From: Progne subis subis
Taxonomy: Eukaryota; Chordata; Aves; Passeriformes; Hirundinidae
Reading direction: 5' to 3'
Length of the DNA stretch: 64,000 bases
Assembly: GCA_022316685.1 (NCBI GenBank)
Contig: JAKJHU010000061.1
Location: 3,099,709-3,163,708, forward strand
The notes beneath the pieces were generated by a model, which ran no database searches, was not told where the DNA came from, and was given only the letters and a program-made list of their open reading frames with translations. The translations under genes and the position numbers were made by a program. Positions within the stretch are counted from its first letter, which is position 1. Every line of letters begins with the position of its first letter. Below, one piece after another: positions 8,401-23,419 of this stretch.

Positions 8401-11400
8401 TTTGCATGAGAATTGCTTAAATGATTCAAAAAGGATTGAAAAATATATTTCAGGTTTTAATTTTATGCACAGAACATTAATGAGCAGTGCCCCTTAGAGA
8501 CTTGCTGTCAGTTTAACATATTCACAATAATCTCAACACAGATGTTATTCCATCGAAATCCTTTTAGAGGGAAGAAACCAGTAATTTTTCCTTAGAGAAT
8601 GTCAGAAAATATGTTATTGTTGAAAATTACATTTTGCTCCCAGAATGCTGTGTAAAAAATCATTGCTAGGAAGAATAAGTAGCACATTGTTTCCGAGGTA
8701 AAATGCATGTGAAACTTTCTTGAGCCTCCTGTAAATTTTAAATCAAGTGAATGTTCTGTTAGTCTCATGCAATTTTGCTTCCCTTGAGGGTGATTGCAGG
8801 CAGTGATGGGATATCAGCATCTAATTGTATTCTAATTTAAGAGAGTATTTGATATAAGTTCAAATTTCTCTATTTGTAGCCATCATGTGATGAAGTTATT
8901 GTCTCTTTAGGATACATTTTCCTCTGCATTCCCTGAGCATATAAATTAAAATACTTGTTAGAGAGAAAGTACATACTTGGAATAACAGTTTTTGTTAGAA
9001 AATGCTTTAAGTACCCTTTCTGTTTTGTGTTCTGTGATGTGCCTGTGCTATCTTTTTTCTCTTTGATGCCCTCATGTTGTACTCTGCTTGCTTGGTCTTG
9101 CCTGAGAACAGCTCTGAAATTATGTTGGTTGCTATAAAAATAAGACTGCAAGTATTATGTTTCTCAATATTGGAGGACAAATTTTTCGTTCCACTTAATC
9201 TTTACTGAGGTTGATCTCCAGTGGCGAAGCTGTAGCCAGTTGCCTGGAGAGACCCCAGCCATATGGGAGTGGTGCGTAGGTAATGTGAAAGAGGACATTT
9301 GGGAAAGCGTTGGATGACTCAAAGCAATGGTTCTGCAATTTTCCCAGGTTCTAAGAACACTTCTAGGACTGCATAAGTAAAAGAATCATGGTTGGGTGTG
9401 GAGTACAGGGTGCACCATCAGCTCTGTGCAGAGAGAGCTGGTTGGACTAAGTCTCATCAGGTTTTTCAGAAGTTGTTTTGAAGAGGAGGAGGGTGAAACA
9501 CGAGGGTGCAGTTCACCCATGACCAAAAGCAGGAGAATTGCCAGTTCTAGTCAAAAAAATGTTTCAACCTCTTCTTGGGAAAGAAGCAGCTCCTACAGCC
9601 ACTTGGTGGGTATTTCCTACAGAAGGAAAGGTGGCACTTATGTAACGCACAAAGTGAGATCTTGGTTTCAAATCTATTTTATGAGCCCTGATGTACAGAA
9701 TGGCAGGGATGATAACTTGGATACTGCAATGGAATATCCTTTAGGAAAATGTATTTATTTTGAAAAGATAATCTTTATGTTTAGATGATGATAAAAAATA
9801 GCTTCAAAACTGTATGCAAACACAAAAAGGCCAAATTTCCAAACGTTTACTTTAAATAGGATACATTTTACTTGAAGTAACAAGCCCGGAGAATGAAATT
9901 CCATTCTGTTGTAGAATACAAAGAGAAAGAAATGCATTCAGCAGCAATCTGTTGTTTTAATAGCAGCTATGGGAGGTCTTGGGCTTTAAATTATTCACAC
10001 TGTCATACTCATGTCTAGGTTCATCCTATTTTATACTTAGTTGCACTCAAAATGCTCCGTTTTTAGATGTATGCACTATAGGTAATGTTGCCATAGTGAA
10101 AATGGTTGTACAGTGCTGTAGTAGGAAAAAGCATAAATCTATTCTCTCAATAGCAGTAGTATTGGTATTGGGAAAATATAGGATGTTCGTATTAAACTTA
10201 GGTTAGGATCCTGCTGATTTTCTTTATCTTGAAGGTAGAATTTTTTCATTTCAGATTTGGAAAAAATATTTATTGTTACTAATTTCTTCAGTCAAGGCTT
10301 GGTAATTTTCTTTGATCAGATTTGCTGCTCCTTACGTAAACGGCACCTTTAAAATTAACCTGAATAGCTTCATTACTGCAAGGAAAATCAATGTTTAAAT
10401 AGGTGGTTTAACATGATATATGCAATAAAAAGGTAAATGATTAAGCACCTTAATGTATCTATAGACCTTGGTGTAATAGTGCTTTGACTAATTTGGAATA
10501 TGACATATAATTTGACACATACACATCCCAATTCAATCAAAACCTCTTTCAGTAGCATCTTAAATAGTACCCACTCCTACAGACTTTCACATTAAAGTAA
10601 TTATGGGGGAGGGGGAAGTTGTAAGAACAGAAAGAAAGTTTACTCTTCCTCTTTATAGTGAAAACAAATGTGTTTTTCTCCAGAATCTGCCAAGCCTGTG
10701 TTTTAATGATTTAACAGATGGAGTTGGCACATGTGAACCTGGAAGATGCATCTGTCTGATTTTTCCAGTCTGAGGATTTTTTAACTGCATTAATGGCACA
10801 GACAATGGTAAAATATCACCTCCCCAGGCTGCTTCGCTCTCCTAACACATAATGTCTTTTAAGGAAAAAAAAAAAGTGATAGGAGACTGGGGTGAGCAAA
10901 AGGCCAGAGGAATGAGGATTTGAAAACTTTAATATTTTCTGTCTTCACTGCATTAAGCTTTTGAGCCTTTCACTTGGAAATTCATGTGTATATGGTGTGG
11001 AAACAGAAATTCTTCCCAGGCAACATTGTGATCTCAGGATTCTGTTAATTAATGGCTTTAAATAAACACCATTTATATAAGGAGACCAATAGCCACCAGT
11101 GCTTTGTCCTTTGTAATTGAAATTGAGTGTTTTCCAGTTTGATAATTTTAGTTTTTTGGGGGTTAGTTCTTGCAAAGGTTCTGCTCATGTGTAACTTTAT
11201 ATTTAACAGTCTCATTTAGTGACTTGTACTGTTCATTCAAGCAGGCAATGCAGATGCTTAACTGTTTGGAATGAGGGCTTTAATTTGAATTTCTTTTGGA
11301 CTGGAATCCTTAGCACTCACCTGGATTTTCTGCAGAAACCAAGGGATACCTTTCTGAAGTCTCTTGGTTATTTGCACTGAGCTCTGGGATGACACTGCAG

Positions 11401-11455
11401 AAGGACCAGATGACCCAGTGTGGTCCTTTCCAGCCTGACCCGTTCTGGGAGTCTG
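11401..11455 (+). mobile_element. CR1-type LINE 3'-end fragment
   Basis: The stretch with GACCAGATGACCCAGTG, then TGGTCCTTTCCAGCCTGACC and CGTTCTGGGAGTCTG, resembles the last 50-60 bases of avian CR1 elements. In those, a 'ggtcccttccagcctgac' block is followed by degenerate octamers. It is short and diverged, with no coding region. Confidence 0.5.
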
Positions 11456-14225
11456 AAATGCCTCAGCAGTTCACAGGAGTGAGCTAAATTCCAGGTTCTT
11501 TGTACCTCTGCAGGTGTCTCTGTAACAAAGTCTCCCTTCTGAGGAAAGGATTGTCCTAGGGCCAGGCCAGTACTTGTGTGAGCTGCCCAGCTGATTGCAC
11601 TAACGCTAGGGATAAGAGCTTTTGCTTGTGGAAGAGTCCTTCATTCTGTTTGTCAACGAAAGTGTTGTGATAAAATGAAATTATCTGCTCTGGGCTGTGA
11701 ACTGTCCAGGACTTACTTGAACAGCACTGTGCTTTGTGGTTCATTTCAGGTTTACTTTACTACTCTGAGAAAAAAGATTTCAAGAGGAACATATTTCATT
11801 GTTAGTGAAATTAGAACAGCTTTTCTGTCTGACATTGAAAAATTTAACATGACAGTGAAAAGGACAGAAAAACTCTTACAAATGCTCCAGAATTTTGGGT
11901 TTATTTTTTGCAGAAGGAAAAGGTCTAATGATAGAGCTGTACATCAGAAATGACTGCAGTGATGTGATTTACTTATCTGTCTATCTGTCTTTGATTCTAC
12001 ACATAACACACTAGGATTTACTCACTGCTCTAAGGAGGGATGGTACCTCTGTCTATGGAATTTGCCTGGCCAATGTTACCAGATTATGAGTTTTCAGAAA
12101 AATCTGTTCAAAATCCATGCAGATGCCCCACCTGCACTTCCCGGTAAAATGGGGAAGGAGGTGGAGCTTGTGGTTCGATGGGTGTGCTGTCTTCTTTTAT
12201 CTTCTTTCATCTCTGTAGTACTCCAGTCTTGATGTCATGGAGCTTTTTGAGACTCTAAAATTATTGAAACACATTAGGTAAATTTATTAATTGAGGCTGC
12301 TTCTCCATTTCCTTGCATTTTGTATAGCTTATGTTGCCTTTTTTGTGTCTAGTAAGGAGACACTTGCTCTGGGCTATCAACCATCATAGGATTCACAACC
12401 CTTTGGAGGTGTCTCTTTGATTTGATGACAGTTTAGGCTGCCAGCTTCAAATAAATTTATAGCTTTAGGTTGTAGTTAGGTGGGCTCAACACTACTTTTG
12501 CTGTCATGTAAGTACGTAAATAGGAGGGTTTCAAAATGGCCTCACAAAGTTCTACAAAAAGGCTTTGAGCCAGTGCAGAATCAGACACATTTATTTCAAT
12601 AGTCTCATCCCTGATTCATGTTTTGTAGAGACAGAATAAATATCTTCATTTTTAGTGAATCAGAGAAGAGTGCTAAGAAACTCCTGCATTCAGAGGCGCT
12701 CAAGTCCCAGAAAGAAGGTGCCAATTTTCTGCAAGCCTGGGATACTGAAAACATCACTGCATTAACCATAACTGCTGTTTGTTTTCTTAATGCCCTTTTG
12801 TATTTTAACAAATGGCTGTAATAATTTTCATCCTTGTTTTAAGGTTTGATTAATTGGTTCATTGTGTACTTTCTTCAGAAGGAAATGTGTTACTGATATC
12901 CCTTGGTATGAGTGACATATGGGTTCTAGCTGAAATGATGGAACATCCTTTCATTTATCTAAACAAAAATATGCTTGGCACTCTGTTCTTCTTTGCTACT
13001 CTTCCAGCCAAATTTAATTTGTGAGAGTGATGTGGCTTCTTTGTCATTGGCTATGGTGACAGAACTTTATCTGGGTGAGATTCTTCATGTTTGTGAGGTG
13101 AGGTCTGTCGGGTGGCAGCAATAATGACAGAGGTGGTGTCTTCTCTGTTTAATGTTGCAGCTCAAACCAGCCAACAAATAGAGAAGGATGGAAAAATCTG
13201 AAAACATGAAAATGCCCTACTCTGTATGAGTTCTTTCCTTCCTTTCAAATTTTCTGGTAGTTATTTTTCTTCTAAAAATTCTGTGTTGTATTTTAAGTTA
13301 ATCTTATAAAACCCTATAAGGTGAGGTCTGTGCTAAGGGAAATTGCTTTGAAATGCAGCAGTGCAAATTACTTCTATTCTCTGCATCAAGCCAGATACCA
13401 GAGTTTTTCTACATGCTTTGCTGTATGTGAGAATACATCCACTATGAGCCTTCATTTCAACCCCAAACCTTCTCTCAACACATGGAACCCTGTTATGAAT
13501 AAACATGGTGCTGTTTGTATCCTACTGACTGTTTCCTCCTTGTGTGCTTGTCACAGGAAGACACAGGAATTAAGTGTTAATTATGGGTGATTATTTTAGG
13601 AATCTTTGGAATGTCATGTACATTTTGCCTCTCCAACAAATTCTAAATTGCAAGACTGTTGCCAGTTCAGGAATTTTTATTAGCTTTTAATTCCTTATTA
13701 TTTTATTTTGGACACTGATAGGTAGGGTACTTTATTCGTTCAGCTGTAGCTTTCTACTGTGTAACTGTGATGAATTCAATCTTTTCAGAGAAAAGAATTT
13801 CTTCATTTTTGAAGGATTTTCTTATGTAAAAGTATTAAACACATCATGCAAGCTGAGTATAGATCATACAAATTTAGTGTCTGGTCTAAGAAAGATGAAA
13901 TTAAAAACTGCTTAGAACACAGGTGCTGCTCCTAACCCTAAGTTGTCTGGTTTGGAATTTATAAGCGTGTCCTGGATAAGGACAGGCTGTGTTGCCAATT
14001 TTAAGAAACTTTTGAGAGATCACAATTTTGTATCAGTGTATGTGCGCATATGTCGGTAGCGCTTGTTGTTAGGAAACTGTTTGTACTCAAGCATGGATTT
14101 AGATTTTTTTTTCCCAGTAATCTGTTGATTAATTTTTCCCAAGGAATAGAACAATTTGTGTGGAAAAAGAAAAGGTTAGTCAGTATGCAAACGTAACTAC
14201 CAGCTTCCATGATCTTTTAAACCTG

Positions 14226-14245
14226 TTTTTTTTTTTTTTTTTTTT
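14226..14245. repeat. Poly-T tract (20)
   Basis: Uninterrupted run of 20 T's. No recognisable element is attached on either side. Confidence 0.95.
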
Positions 14246-15410
14246 CACAAATGAATTAGAATGATGGCTTTGCCAAGCCCAGCTCAAAGTTTATGCCCCA
14301 CATATAGTCTACAGTGACAGGACTTTTAAAAAAAATTGTTGCAATAGCTTTAAAGTAATCTGTGATTCAACAGTTAAAATATAAACCCAATAATATTTTT
14401 AAAAGAGGAAAGATCAAGAAAAAAGTGTTTTAGATGAATTTTCTTCCTGTCCCCAGTTTCAAATTCATGGTAGAACTAGGATTCATTTAGTGTATAAAAC
14501 TGCAGTTCTTCTCTGTAACCTGGGGAGGACATGTCCAGAGAGAAGGGTGCTCTGTTTGCCATTTAAGTTTACCTGGAAATAATGACTAATTTGTGTTTTG
14601 AGTGGAAGAATTGTCGTGCACCTAGAATATGGGTCTGGATCCCATGGATCAACCTCAGGGAACCTGAGATCTCCTTGGAGCTTAGAATAATTGCTGTGTT
14701 ATTCTGGCTAAATTACTTAAGGTTTCATTCCTGTTCTTGAGAGACGGTATAGCATTAGGTCCTTACTTGTGTCATTTACCTGATACCTTCTGAGGTATTC
14801 AGTCCAGGAACTCTCTTATAAAATCTAAGACAGGAGGAATCTGGTTTCAGAGGGGACATTTGGGTGTTACTATGGAATGATAATAACAAATAAACCAGGC
14901 ATTCAATTTCCCAGTCCTCTCAGCTGGGAGTTCCCTATTCCAGTAGCCAGGTAAGCTCAGCAGTTTACTCTGATTTAAAGATTAGTTTCTTGTTGTCTGA
15001 TTTGGCAGAGTGAACCAAGTGATTTGGAAAACACTCGTGATTTTTCTGTGATAAGGAATGAGGTTTTCTTTTTAACAGCATGGTAGTTATAGTAGAAAAT
15101 TATTGTTGGGAATAACTTTGACAATGCAATGCAAAATAAACTTAGCTTTGCACCAATATTTGTAAGAAATATATCAAAACACAGGTACTGTGACTGGAAG
15201 TGCCCTAAGGCAGCTTAGACAAGGTGCCTAGTAGAAGATAGGTGTCAGACTGACCTATCTGTGAAGTCTTTCCTGAGTAATTTGATTAAGATTTGCCTTT
15301 CACGTAGCAAAAGGAGAGAGTCAGCCAATAGTAGCTTTTAGTACTAAAGTGTAACTGATGTAAGAGAAATGAAAATTAACAACTCTTTGTCATGACACTG
15401 CTGGTTGCCT

Positions 15411-15434
15411 TCTCAGTGTTGGTAAACACTGAGA
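15411..15434. repeat. Perfect inverted repeat, 10-bp arms and 4-base loop
   Basis: TCTCAGTGTT-GGTA-AACACTGAGA is a perfect hairpin. With a two-base bulge the stem extends further using CTTC/GAAG. There is no downstream T-run and no gene nearby. Confidence 0.85.
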
Positions 15435-18400
15435 GAAGACAAACACTCTCTGCAGCACCAAGTGTGACTTGAATGCCTTTAAGGACTAGACAGTGCTAAA
15501 TGACCTTTCATCAATTTAATCACTTGACTGGGTAGGAAATTTTTTAATGAAGGTCATAGGACTGGAAAAATATCATAGATGATTGTGGAAGTGGCATGTT
15601 CTGCTCCAAAATTTTCCAAAAATTATATCTGCAGACAGTGTCTTTTTACTTGGAAGAAAATACTTCAGCACAGTAATAGTAACCGAATCTTAATGTTCTG
15701 TGTGGTATCAGATGGTGAGGAGTGGTGGTTTTCTAAAGCAGTGGTTGGTAGTAAAAAATCAGAATTTAAAGACTTTCTCTGTGTCAGTTGTTTTTGTAAT
15801 TTTGTTTGAATGCCTTTAATCCTGTTCCCACTTTGTAAAATAAATCACTGGCATAATTACTGGTGTTCCTAGAGGCTGGTTGTGGCCTTTAGAAACTGGG
15901 CCAGAGAAAATAAAGTCAGTTTGACTGTTCAATTGCTTTTTGAAAATGTAGTCTTTGTGGTATTTTCTTGTGAAATAGTCAGGAACTGCAGTCCAGTTTA
16001 CATCTAAACCCTACACACTGGTGGCTTATACCTGTAATGACAATAAGAAGCCTTTGGGTGACTTTTTGTGGGCATGAATCACGTGATTTTCTTGTCCTTT
16101 TTTGAAACAGGAAAAACTGTGAGTAGAGGGAGAAAAGCCAAGAAGTTCAGTTAAGAAATTAAGCTTTCATAAGAGGCTGGGATGGAGCCATGTAACAAAA
16201 TTTAGGCTGATGACCTTTCAAAGAGAGGTCTGGAAGGAGAGCAAGAGATTTGAGGTTTAGCTTCATATCCACATAGACTTGCTTGTTATAATCCTGTAGG
16301 CAATAAGTGATTGCTTGCAAGGGTACTGTGGACTGAAGGAAGCATATGATATATTGAAATTTTAAAAATATTTTTAGTTTGGAAGATTATCTGGATTCAA
16401 AGAAGCTTATCCTCTCATCTATAACTGTATAGAAGTTGGAAGAAAGTTTATTCAGCTGAAACATGGTTGGTTTTCAGTTCTGTTTCTTTTTATAGAAGAA
16501 CAGGGAGTTGTCCACTGCTGTCAAGAGGATGATAATGAAGAGGAAGATATAAATCATGAGTTAAGTATTCAAGAGTAACAGATCGGAGGCAAGATGACAT
16601 TCAGTTTTCAGGGATTGCTGAGCTTTTTTTTTGTGCAGCTGGCAGTACCGGAGGTTGTCGTGCTGAGAGCACGTTGATTGCACAGCCTTCCAACTCTGTT
16701 CCCCCTGGGCACACTGGCATGGGACCATGCTGGTAATTCCTGTAATTGTCATCTCCAGTTCTAAGCACTCTCCTTTTGGTCTGCTGTTTTCTGCTGTTCC
16801 AGGGACTCCGTTTTACATTTACTCTGGCTCATTACACAAGACTGCCTTTAATATACATTAAGACTTCTTATACTCTAATTTGAGAGATGCTTTGTTGTTC
16901 CTTTCCTAATTGGTGCAATGAGAGCTGTCTGCAGAGACATCAATATTAAACATCAGAAGAGTTTTTGAAGTAGAGCATGCATGTGTGAGTGTTGCAGGGA
17001 AAGAGGTCTGTGCTGGCATTAATAAATGAAAGGAGCCCACCTTGTCTGAACAGAGACAAATGAAACATTTGTATCCTTGGTGATTTGGATGCTGGCAGAG
17101 AAGTTTGTTTGTCAGTCCTTTGACTTCAGATTCTGTCTTATAATTTTCTCTCAGAATATGTACCAAAGAAAAAGGAAGGCACAGTCTTTATTTCTTTATA
17201 TGTTCAGCAGGAAGAGAGTGATTTGTATTCAGGCACATCATGTTGTTACATTACACAGTGTAATCCCAAGAAGTGTAGTAGGTCTTGAAAGACGAAAAAG
17301 TCTGCGGGACAGTCACTCTTGGGGAATTCACTTACCAGTTTGTATCATGGCTTTCCAAGTCAAATCAGAGCTGCAGAAATCCCAACATCTGTGGTGCATG
17401 CTTTTATTTTTAAAAATCAAATATAAGCATGAGCAGTAGGGCTTCTGTTCCTGAGCTGTAACGTATGAGTTTTATCATGGTGTCATTAATATTTTGTGTT
17501 TCTCAGCACATGCTGACTGTTGCTCTGTGACATTTGGGATCTGGGCTTTGCAGGGGCTCCTGCAAATGTTGCCTTCAGTTTCTGTTGTATGTAAATTCAT
17601 TCCTTTTTGTATCACTCCCCCCAAATTCTGCTGTGATTTGTAGCTTTTAGTGGACCCAAGCTCAGAGTAAAGTGCAAATGGAGAAGTGAAGTTTTCATCT
17701 GATTCTGCACAAAAGGCTTGCGTGCATGAATTTTAAACTCAGCACAAAACCATAAGGCCTTGAAATTTGCTTGTCACATACCTGCGCATAGCTGTGCAGA
17801 ATTTAGTGAACTCTTACTCTCAGTTTGCCATGTAATTTGGAGATTTAATTACACTCATGAAACTGCTGAGGTTTTTATAATTCACTGTTTCCTTAGCTGC
17901 AGGTGAGGCAAGGAAAGGCTACAAAAAGTTGTGGTAAGACTTTTACTTAATATGCTGAGATCGTCTGTGTTTTTCCCATGACAGCTTGTTTGCCAGGTTA
18001 CATTCCCGAGCTTCAAATATCACTACAAGCGAGACATCTTTTGAAACCTGACCCATTTATTCCATTCCTACTCATCACATTTTGGTGTGGAGGCTCGCAT
18101 CTAACTTTTCTGCCCAGGAAAAAGTTGGAGGAAAACACATTTGACATTAATTTTCACTGGGGGTGGGGCAGAGAAGCTGCTCTGCAAAGCGGAAATTTTC
18201 TGATGAAGCACAATTTGTTCAAATCTCAGGATGATGCAAATAATAAGCATGGGAAGAATGGAAAACAGTAAGAACCAACTTCTCAGTTTTATGAAATTTG
18301 CTTCGTGGTGATGGAGTGAAGCAAATTCAGTTTGCAAATTCAAATCAGATCCTAAAACCATATTGAGTAAAAAACCAAGTGTTGCTTTACTGAGACATTT

Positions 18401-21400
18401 TAATAAAAGCTGAACATCCTAAGCATCATGACTTCTGCATACGTGGAAGACCTTAAGAAACTCTCACTGTTTAAGGTTTTCAGATTCAGAAAGAGCTTAA
18501 ATGAAATTTAGTCTGGAGTAAAATTCCCTGAAGAATGTGTCTGTGTGCAGTTCAATGAGTGTGTAACTCTAGTGGAGGTTCCCTTTAGCCAGCTCTCTCC
18601 ACAGGGTGAATTTTACCTGGGCTGTCTCTTCCCAGAAGGCAGCAACAGCTGGTGATGTTATGTCAGAAAATGGAAAATAACTTCAGAGACTCAGTCACTC
18701 TCTAACTTCAAAGCCAGAATATGTAAGACAAGTAAGGGAATGGCGGATTGCAACAGATCAGTCTTTGATTAATCTCTCCTGGGCTGTTCAAACAACTTTG
18801 CAATTTTTACTAGATACAAGCTCGGTAGTGCTTCATTGATGAGAACAGCATGTATCTTATTTTTATGCCCAGATCTCACTGCAAGCTAATGCCACCTGGC
18901 ATCAGTGCGGTCTTCACTCTTTTCTTCTGTTCATTCAAGACTTGATTTTGCAGCTGTTGATGCTTTTTGAGTGCCCCCTCCTCAAATGATTGTATGAACT
19001 TTTCTTATGAGCTGCAGAAGGCAATGCTCCCAAAAGGAATAGGATGGCATTTCATGTGTGATGAGCCCTCAGTTGGCTCTTGGAAGGAGCTAAACTTAAG
19101 AGGTTTCTCTTTGACTCTTCATGTCTTGTTCTGTAGTTTCAAAACCAGCAGAGGTGAGAGACTGATTTTAAAATGCCCCTCAGAGTTCCCAGGGAGAAAT
19201 TGATGTAGTTCTGGAAAGAGCTGTGCTTTGTTCCTGTGAACCCTTTTCCTGTGTGGCTGCTTCCTTGGCTGGGCTGCCGGGTTCAGCAGGGCCACGTTTT
19301 CCTGTTATCCTGTGGAGCAGCTGTGCTGCTGGAATTAGCTGCTGCTGGGGTTTGTTAACACTGTGCTCTTCCACAGCTCACCTCGAGGCTGGACAAATAA
19401 AATGGCATTAGTAATGTTATATGATGCAAGTAACAGTTCCATGCCAAGTGGAGTATCTCTTGAATTATCAGCTTGTGCAGCTGTGGTGCAGTTATTATGA
19501 AAGTTCCCTAAGGATTTTCTGTAGGCAGTGTGAACAAGGATGGCTCTTAAATTTAGCATTCAGGCAGTAGTCCAACTGCCACTAAGAAATAAAGGTCAGT
19601 GTAGAAACTGGAGTGAAATGTGAAGGTTAAATTAAGAAGAGAAAGGTCCACAGGCAAGTAACAACTGTTCTGACCATCTGATGAAGGCAGACATAAGCAC
19701 GTCCACATGCACGCATTTGTTTTTCTGAGCTGTGCAGTGTTTTTAAGTGGATCTTCAGTTCTCCTAGGAAACCATCATTAGGCTAATTGAAATGCTACCT
19801 TTAAAAGCAACAAATGTCATGATACATCTTAAAGGCTTTCAAAGAATCAAATGACATTCATGCTAGGAAATAAGGTACAGTCTATATAAACACTTCAAGC
19901 ACTGTGAGACAAACTATAAATGTTTCCAAAGCCAGTAGACTTTACTTGTATTTTAAATTGTTTTTAAATTATTTTACAGTGTTTCCTAGCAAGGTGAGGG
20001 CAGAAGTAGGATTCAGTCCCAGAGAAATGATTTTTTTTTTTTTTCCCTGGGGAATATTTAGCAATGGGAGTTCTTTGATTCTCTTTAGACAGCAAATAGC
20101 TCATGGAATAGTTACTACCACTATTAATATCTTGTCAATTGAAATAATGTTCATCTCATTAAAGAAGAACATGCAACTAGAAGTCTGTTATCTTTATGGA
20201 GCTCCTTCTCTTGTTGAATGTTTTACTCATTCACACCAGGCAGCCAGACCCTCTAGTACATATGTGTGCTTTAGGATAAAAGATGCATATGCTTCGAAAG
20301 AGATTTGGCCAACATCAGGGAACTTTACTGAAAGGGCTGATTCTTTTTCCCTATCAATAGCTAAAAACCAGTTCTAACAATAGCCTGATACAAGTTTGCT
20401 GTCATGGTGGTATTTGGGGAAGAACTTGGGGTTTGTAGGCTGTTGATGATTGTCCTTCTGAACAGTGTTAGGAGGGGATTAAAGTAGAAAAGTTATTGTC
20501 ATAGCACCTTTTTTCTTATCACAGGATGGGAATGGCATTGTCCTTCCTCAGAAGACCAACAAAAGTCCGTTTGGCTTCCTCTGAGGATAAAATGTGGTCC
20601 CAGCTTGTAAAAGAATGTATTTATTCTTAGAAAGTCCTAACTTTTGCTTAATGGCTTGAAAATTGACACACATTTTAATCAAACTTGGTCCATTTTTTTC
20701 CTACAGATGGTGCTATTTTCCCATGAAAAATCTTGAAAGTTTGAAAAATCAAATGGCTTCAATGCCAATTCATTTTTAGCCCAGAGGAAAAAGCCAGGAT
20801 GTTGCAGTTAGACTGTGAAGCTGTGCTGCTCTGGTAGTGGATGGAAAGCACATGGAAGCTCCCCAGTTCCAAAGCTGTCCCTCTCCATTTTGTCCAACCA
20901 GCCTCTCAATGTGAGCTCTGAAGTGCTGTCACAAACTGGAATAGATTCATGCAGTGCTGGGATTTATTTTTGTGAAACTGAGTTTTGTTATTAAGTGCTC
21001 ATGCATGCAAACAAGTGGAAAATACGTCTTCCAGAACATTCTGGGTATTTGTGTTTCTGAATCTATTTTATCCCTCAATCTTTGTCATGACCAACTCTTC
21101 TATTGCTTTTAAAATATCCCATGGTCAAAACAGGGGAGGTGAGTGTTCATCCTCCAACCCAGGAACTAAACAAGTCTAACTGTTCTCTTGAGGTACAAGC
21201 TTTATGTATTAAATCCAGTAGACAGACAGTGAACTCTGACAGGAATCTTGTGCTGCTCAGTCCTTCTCACTCTCCTGGTACAGCCTCACAGGATCTGGGT
21301 GACGGTCAGCCTGATAATCTGTTCTGAATGATGTGTTCTCACTCTACCTTTCTCTGCTGACAGACCATTGATTCCATGTGCTCCTCTTAGAAAAATATCT

Positions 21401-23419
21401 GCAGCTGTTTCTAACACATAGCACAACATGACTGATCCAGCTTGTTTCATGAGATGTGACTGCTGTGTCAGGCAGGTGTAAACCTATCCATGAGGACACT
21501 CCTTGTAATAACAGCCTGTTGCCCCACTTGTGCCACTCAGTACTTTTTCATTTCTGGCTTCTCTTGGGTCTAAGTGGAGCTTTCAGTCTCTTGGATTGCC
21601 ACTCGTACGGAGAGCTGTTATATGGGCAAAAATGGAATTTGATGCTTGTGTTAGAAAGTCCCCCCAAAAGTTTTTATGTTTAAAGTCAAAGTAAATTCTA
21701 AAAAGGCAGCAACAGGCCATATTGTGTTTGCTGTCACTTTCTGAAAATCCCATTCCTGGTGTGTGCTGTGAACAGGTCTTGTTGCTGCTGATTCAGGCTC
21801 AGTCTGAATCTGAAATTTGTCAGAAGAAATTTGAGACAGAACCTGAAATGTCAACAAGGCAGGGCTGATATTGGGTGAAGTTGCCCTTCTCTGGAATCAC
21901 ACAGTGGGAGAGCAGAAAGCAAATTTAATTTCTCCTCATTTCAGACCAGTGAAGGTTTTGTTTTATTGTTTTGTTGGTTTTTTTAACTCGTGTGTCACGG
22001 GCTGGCGAAGGCTGAATGTGTCCCTCTGTGGAGACAGTCGCTGCTGGAAACAGGCTGTCACCAGCAGAGTGTGTGACCAAAACAATACATTTTTCTTTCT
22101 TTCCCATTTTTCTCCTTTCAGAACAACTCCTAGATGTTCTGTATACTGGCAGGCAGGAGGAAAAGACAGATGGTGTGACAGTAGGAGAACAGTCTATTTT
22201 AGCACTAATAAAAATGGGTCTGGAGATTCATATATGGCAGAAGAATTATAAACTGGGCATAGCAGGGATAAAGCAAGATAAGCAGTGACCTTTCAGTGTT
22301 AGAGCTGCACAGGGATGGTTTTTTTCTTTTTCACTTGAAATTTAGATTTTTAGCTTCTCCTACTGCAAAAAATCTATTAAAAAAATGCTAGTCCTGGTGT
22401 ACAGATTAACTCCCATTTCAAATATTATTGAGCAAAGTAGAGTTTAGTTACAGAAAGTAAAATATTCTCCAGTTCAAAAAGGTTTTTTCCCACCTGCATC
22501 AGTCCTAAAACTGCTTGCTCTGCACATTTTGTGTGTGTAGCAAAAAAAAGGAATAAAAATGGATGTCGCCCTCATTCTGTGAACTTTGAGTTCCTGACAG
22601 TTCATCTCTCCCTGTTTGCACAGCTCTGAGGAGTCAATAATAGCTGGGAAGGAGATTGTCCACTGCAATTCTGAGGGAATTCTCCCTATGTAACAACCTG
22701 CTGTATTTGATATTTCCCCCTTTAGCATTAGTGCATGTTTCACTGTGAGGGGATGAGGAAGACTCTTGCATGGGCTCTTGTGGAAGGAAAATAATGGTAT
22801 TTCTTGTTCAGTCTGTCATAGTCTCCCCTCTTCCTTTGTATTGAGGTTCCTGTAGCCCTGGGGATTTTATATCAGTCTGCAGCATTGGTAGCTGTAACTG
22901 CTTGAGGGATAAAGGTTGTCAAAATGAAATTATGCTTCCTCTTGAGAGACCTTTTACAGGTCAGCATAGCTAGGCCTGTCTTAACTGTTTTCTTTGAAAG
23001 AATTCACTTTAAACTTTGCTGAAATTAGCACATCTGCCAGGAGGGAAGGGGATGCATGGGCAAGAGGAGATGATTGTAAAGAAGTTACCACTTCTGTTGC
23101 CTGATGCCAACAGAGTGCCTATCTTCTCACTGGTAGAAAGGAAAATATTTCCTATCTTTTTAAATATAAACACAGCTAATTCTCTGTAGCTATTACCCAA
23201 CATCTCACAGGTTTGACATCTGCAAACTGATTTAATTAATATTTGGGCTACCTTTCACAACTATATAACACTTCCAACATACAGAAGTGCCAAGCCTTTA
23301 GTTGAAAAAATAAGTTGTTTCCAGAGTTTCTAAAGATAAACCCATCTAATTAAGTCACTTTTCTGTTTGTTTCTGATTTAGTTCTCAAACTAACACCTAC
23401 AAATATCTGAGAAACACCG

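Larger units (their letters stand above)
4105..11400. other. Intergenic, no gene recognised
   Basis: This is AT-rich sequence 5' of CIMIP1. I see no exon, RNA gene or identifiable transposon. It holds a short 16-bp tandem duplication (4532-4563), an AT palindrome (4935-4949) and a GC-balanced inverted repeat (5431-5455). Open frames here are short and have no family resemblance. Confidence 0.7.

Noticed and set aside
16496..16578. Possible acidic last exon (TTTTTATAG acceptor, then a Glu/Asp-rich frame ending in TAA)
   Set aside because: There is no matching upstream exon or family match, and the acidic stretch follows from a GA-rich local sequence.
19904..20377. 157-residue plus-strand open frame
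   Set aside because: The translation has no family resemblance and includes a Phe run from a T tract. Such a length is expected by chance somewhere in 64 kb.
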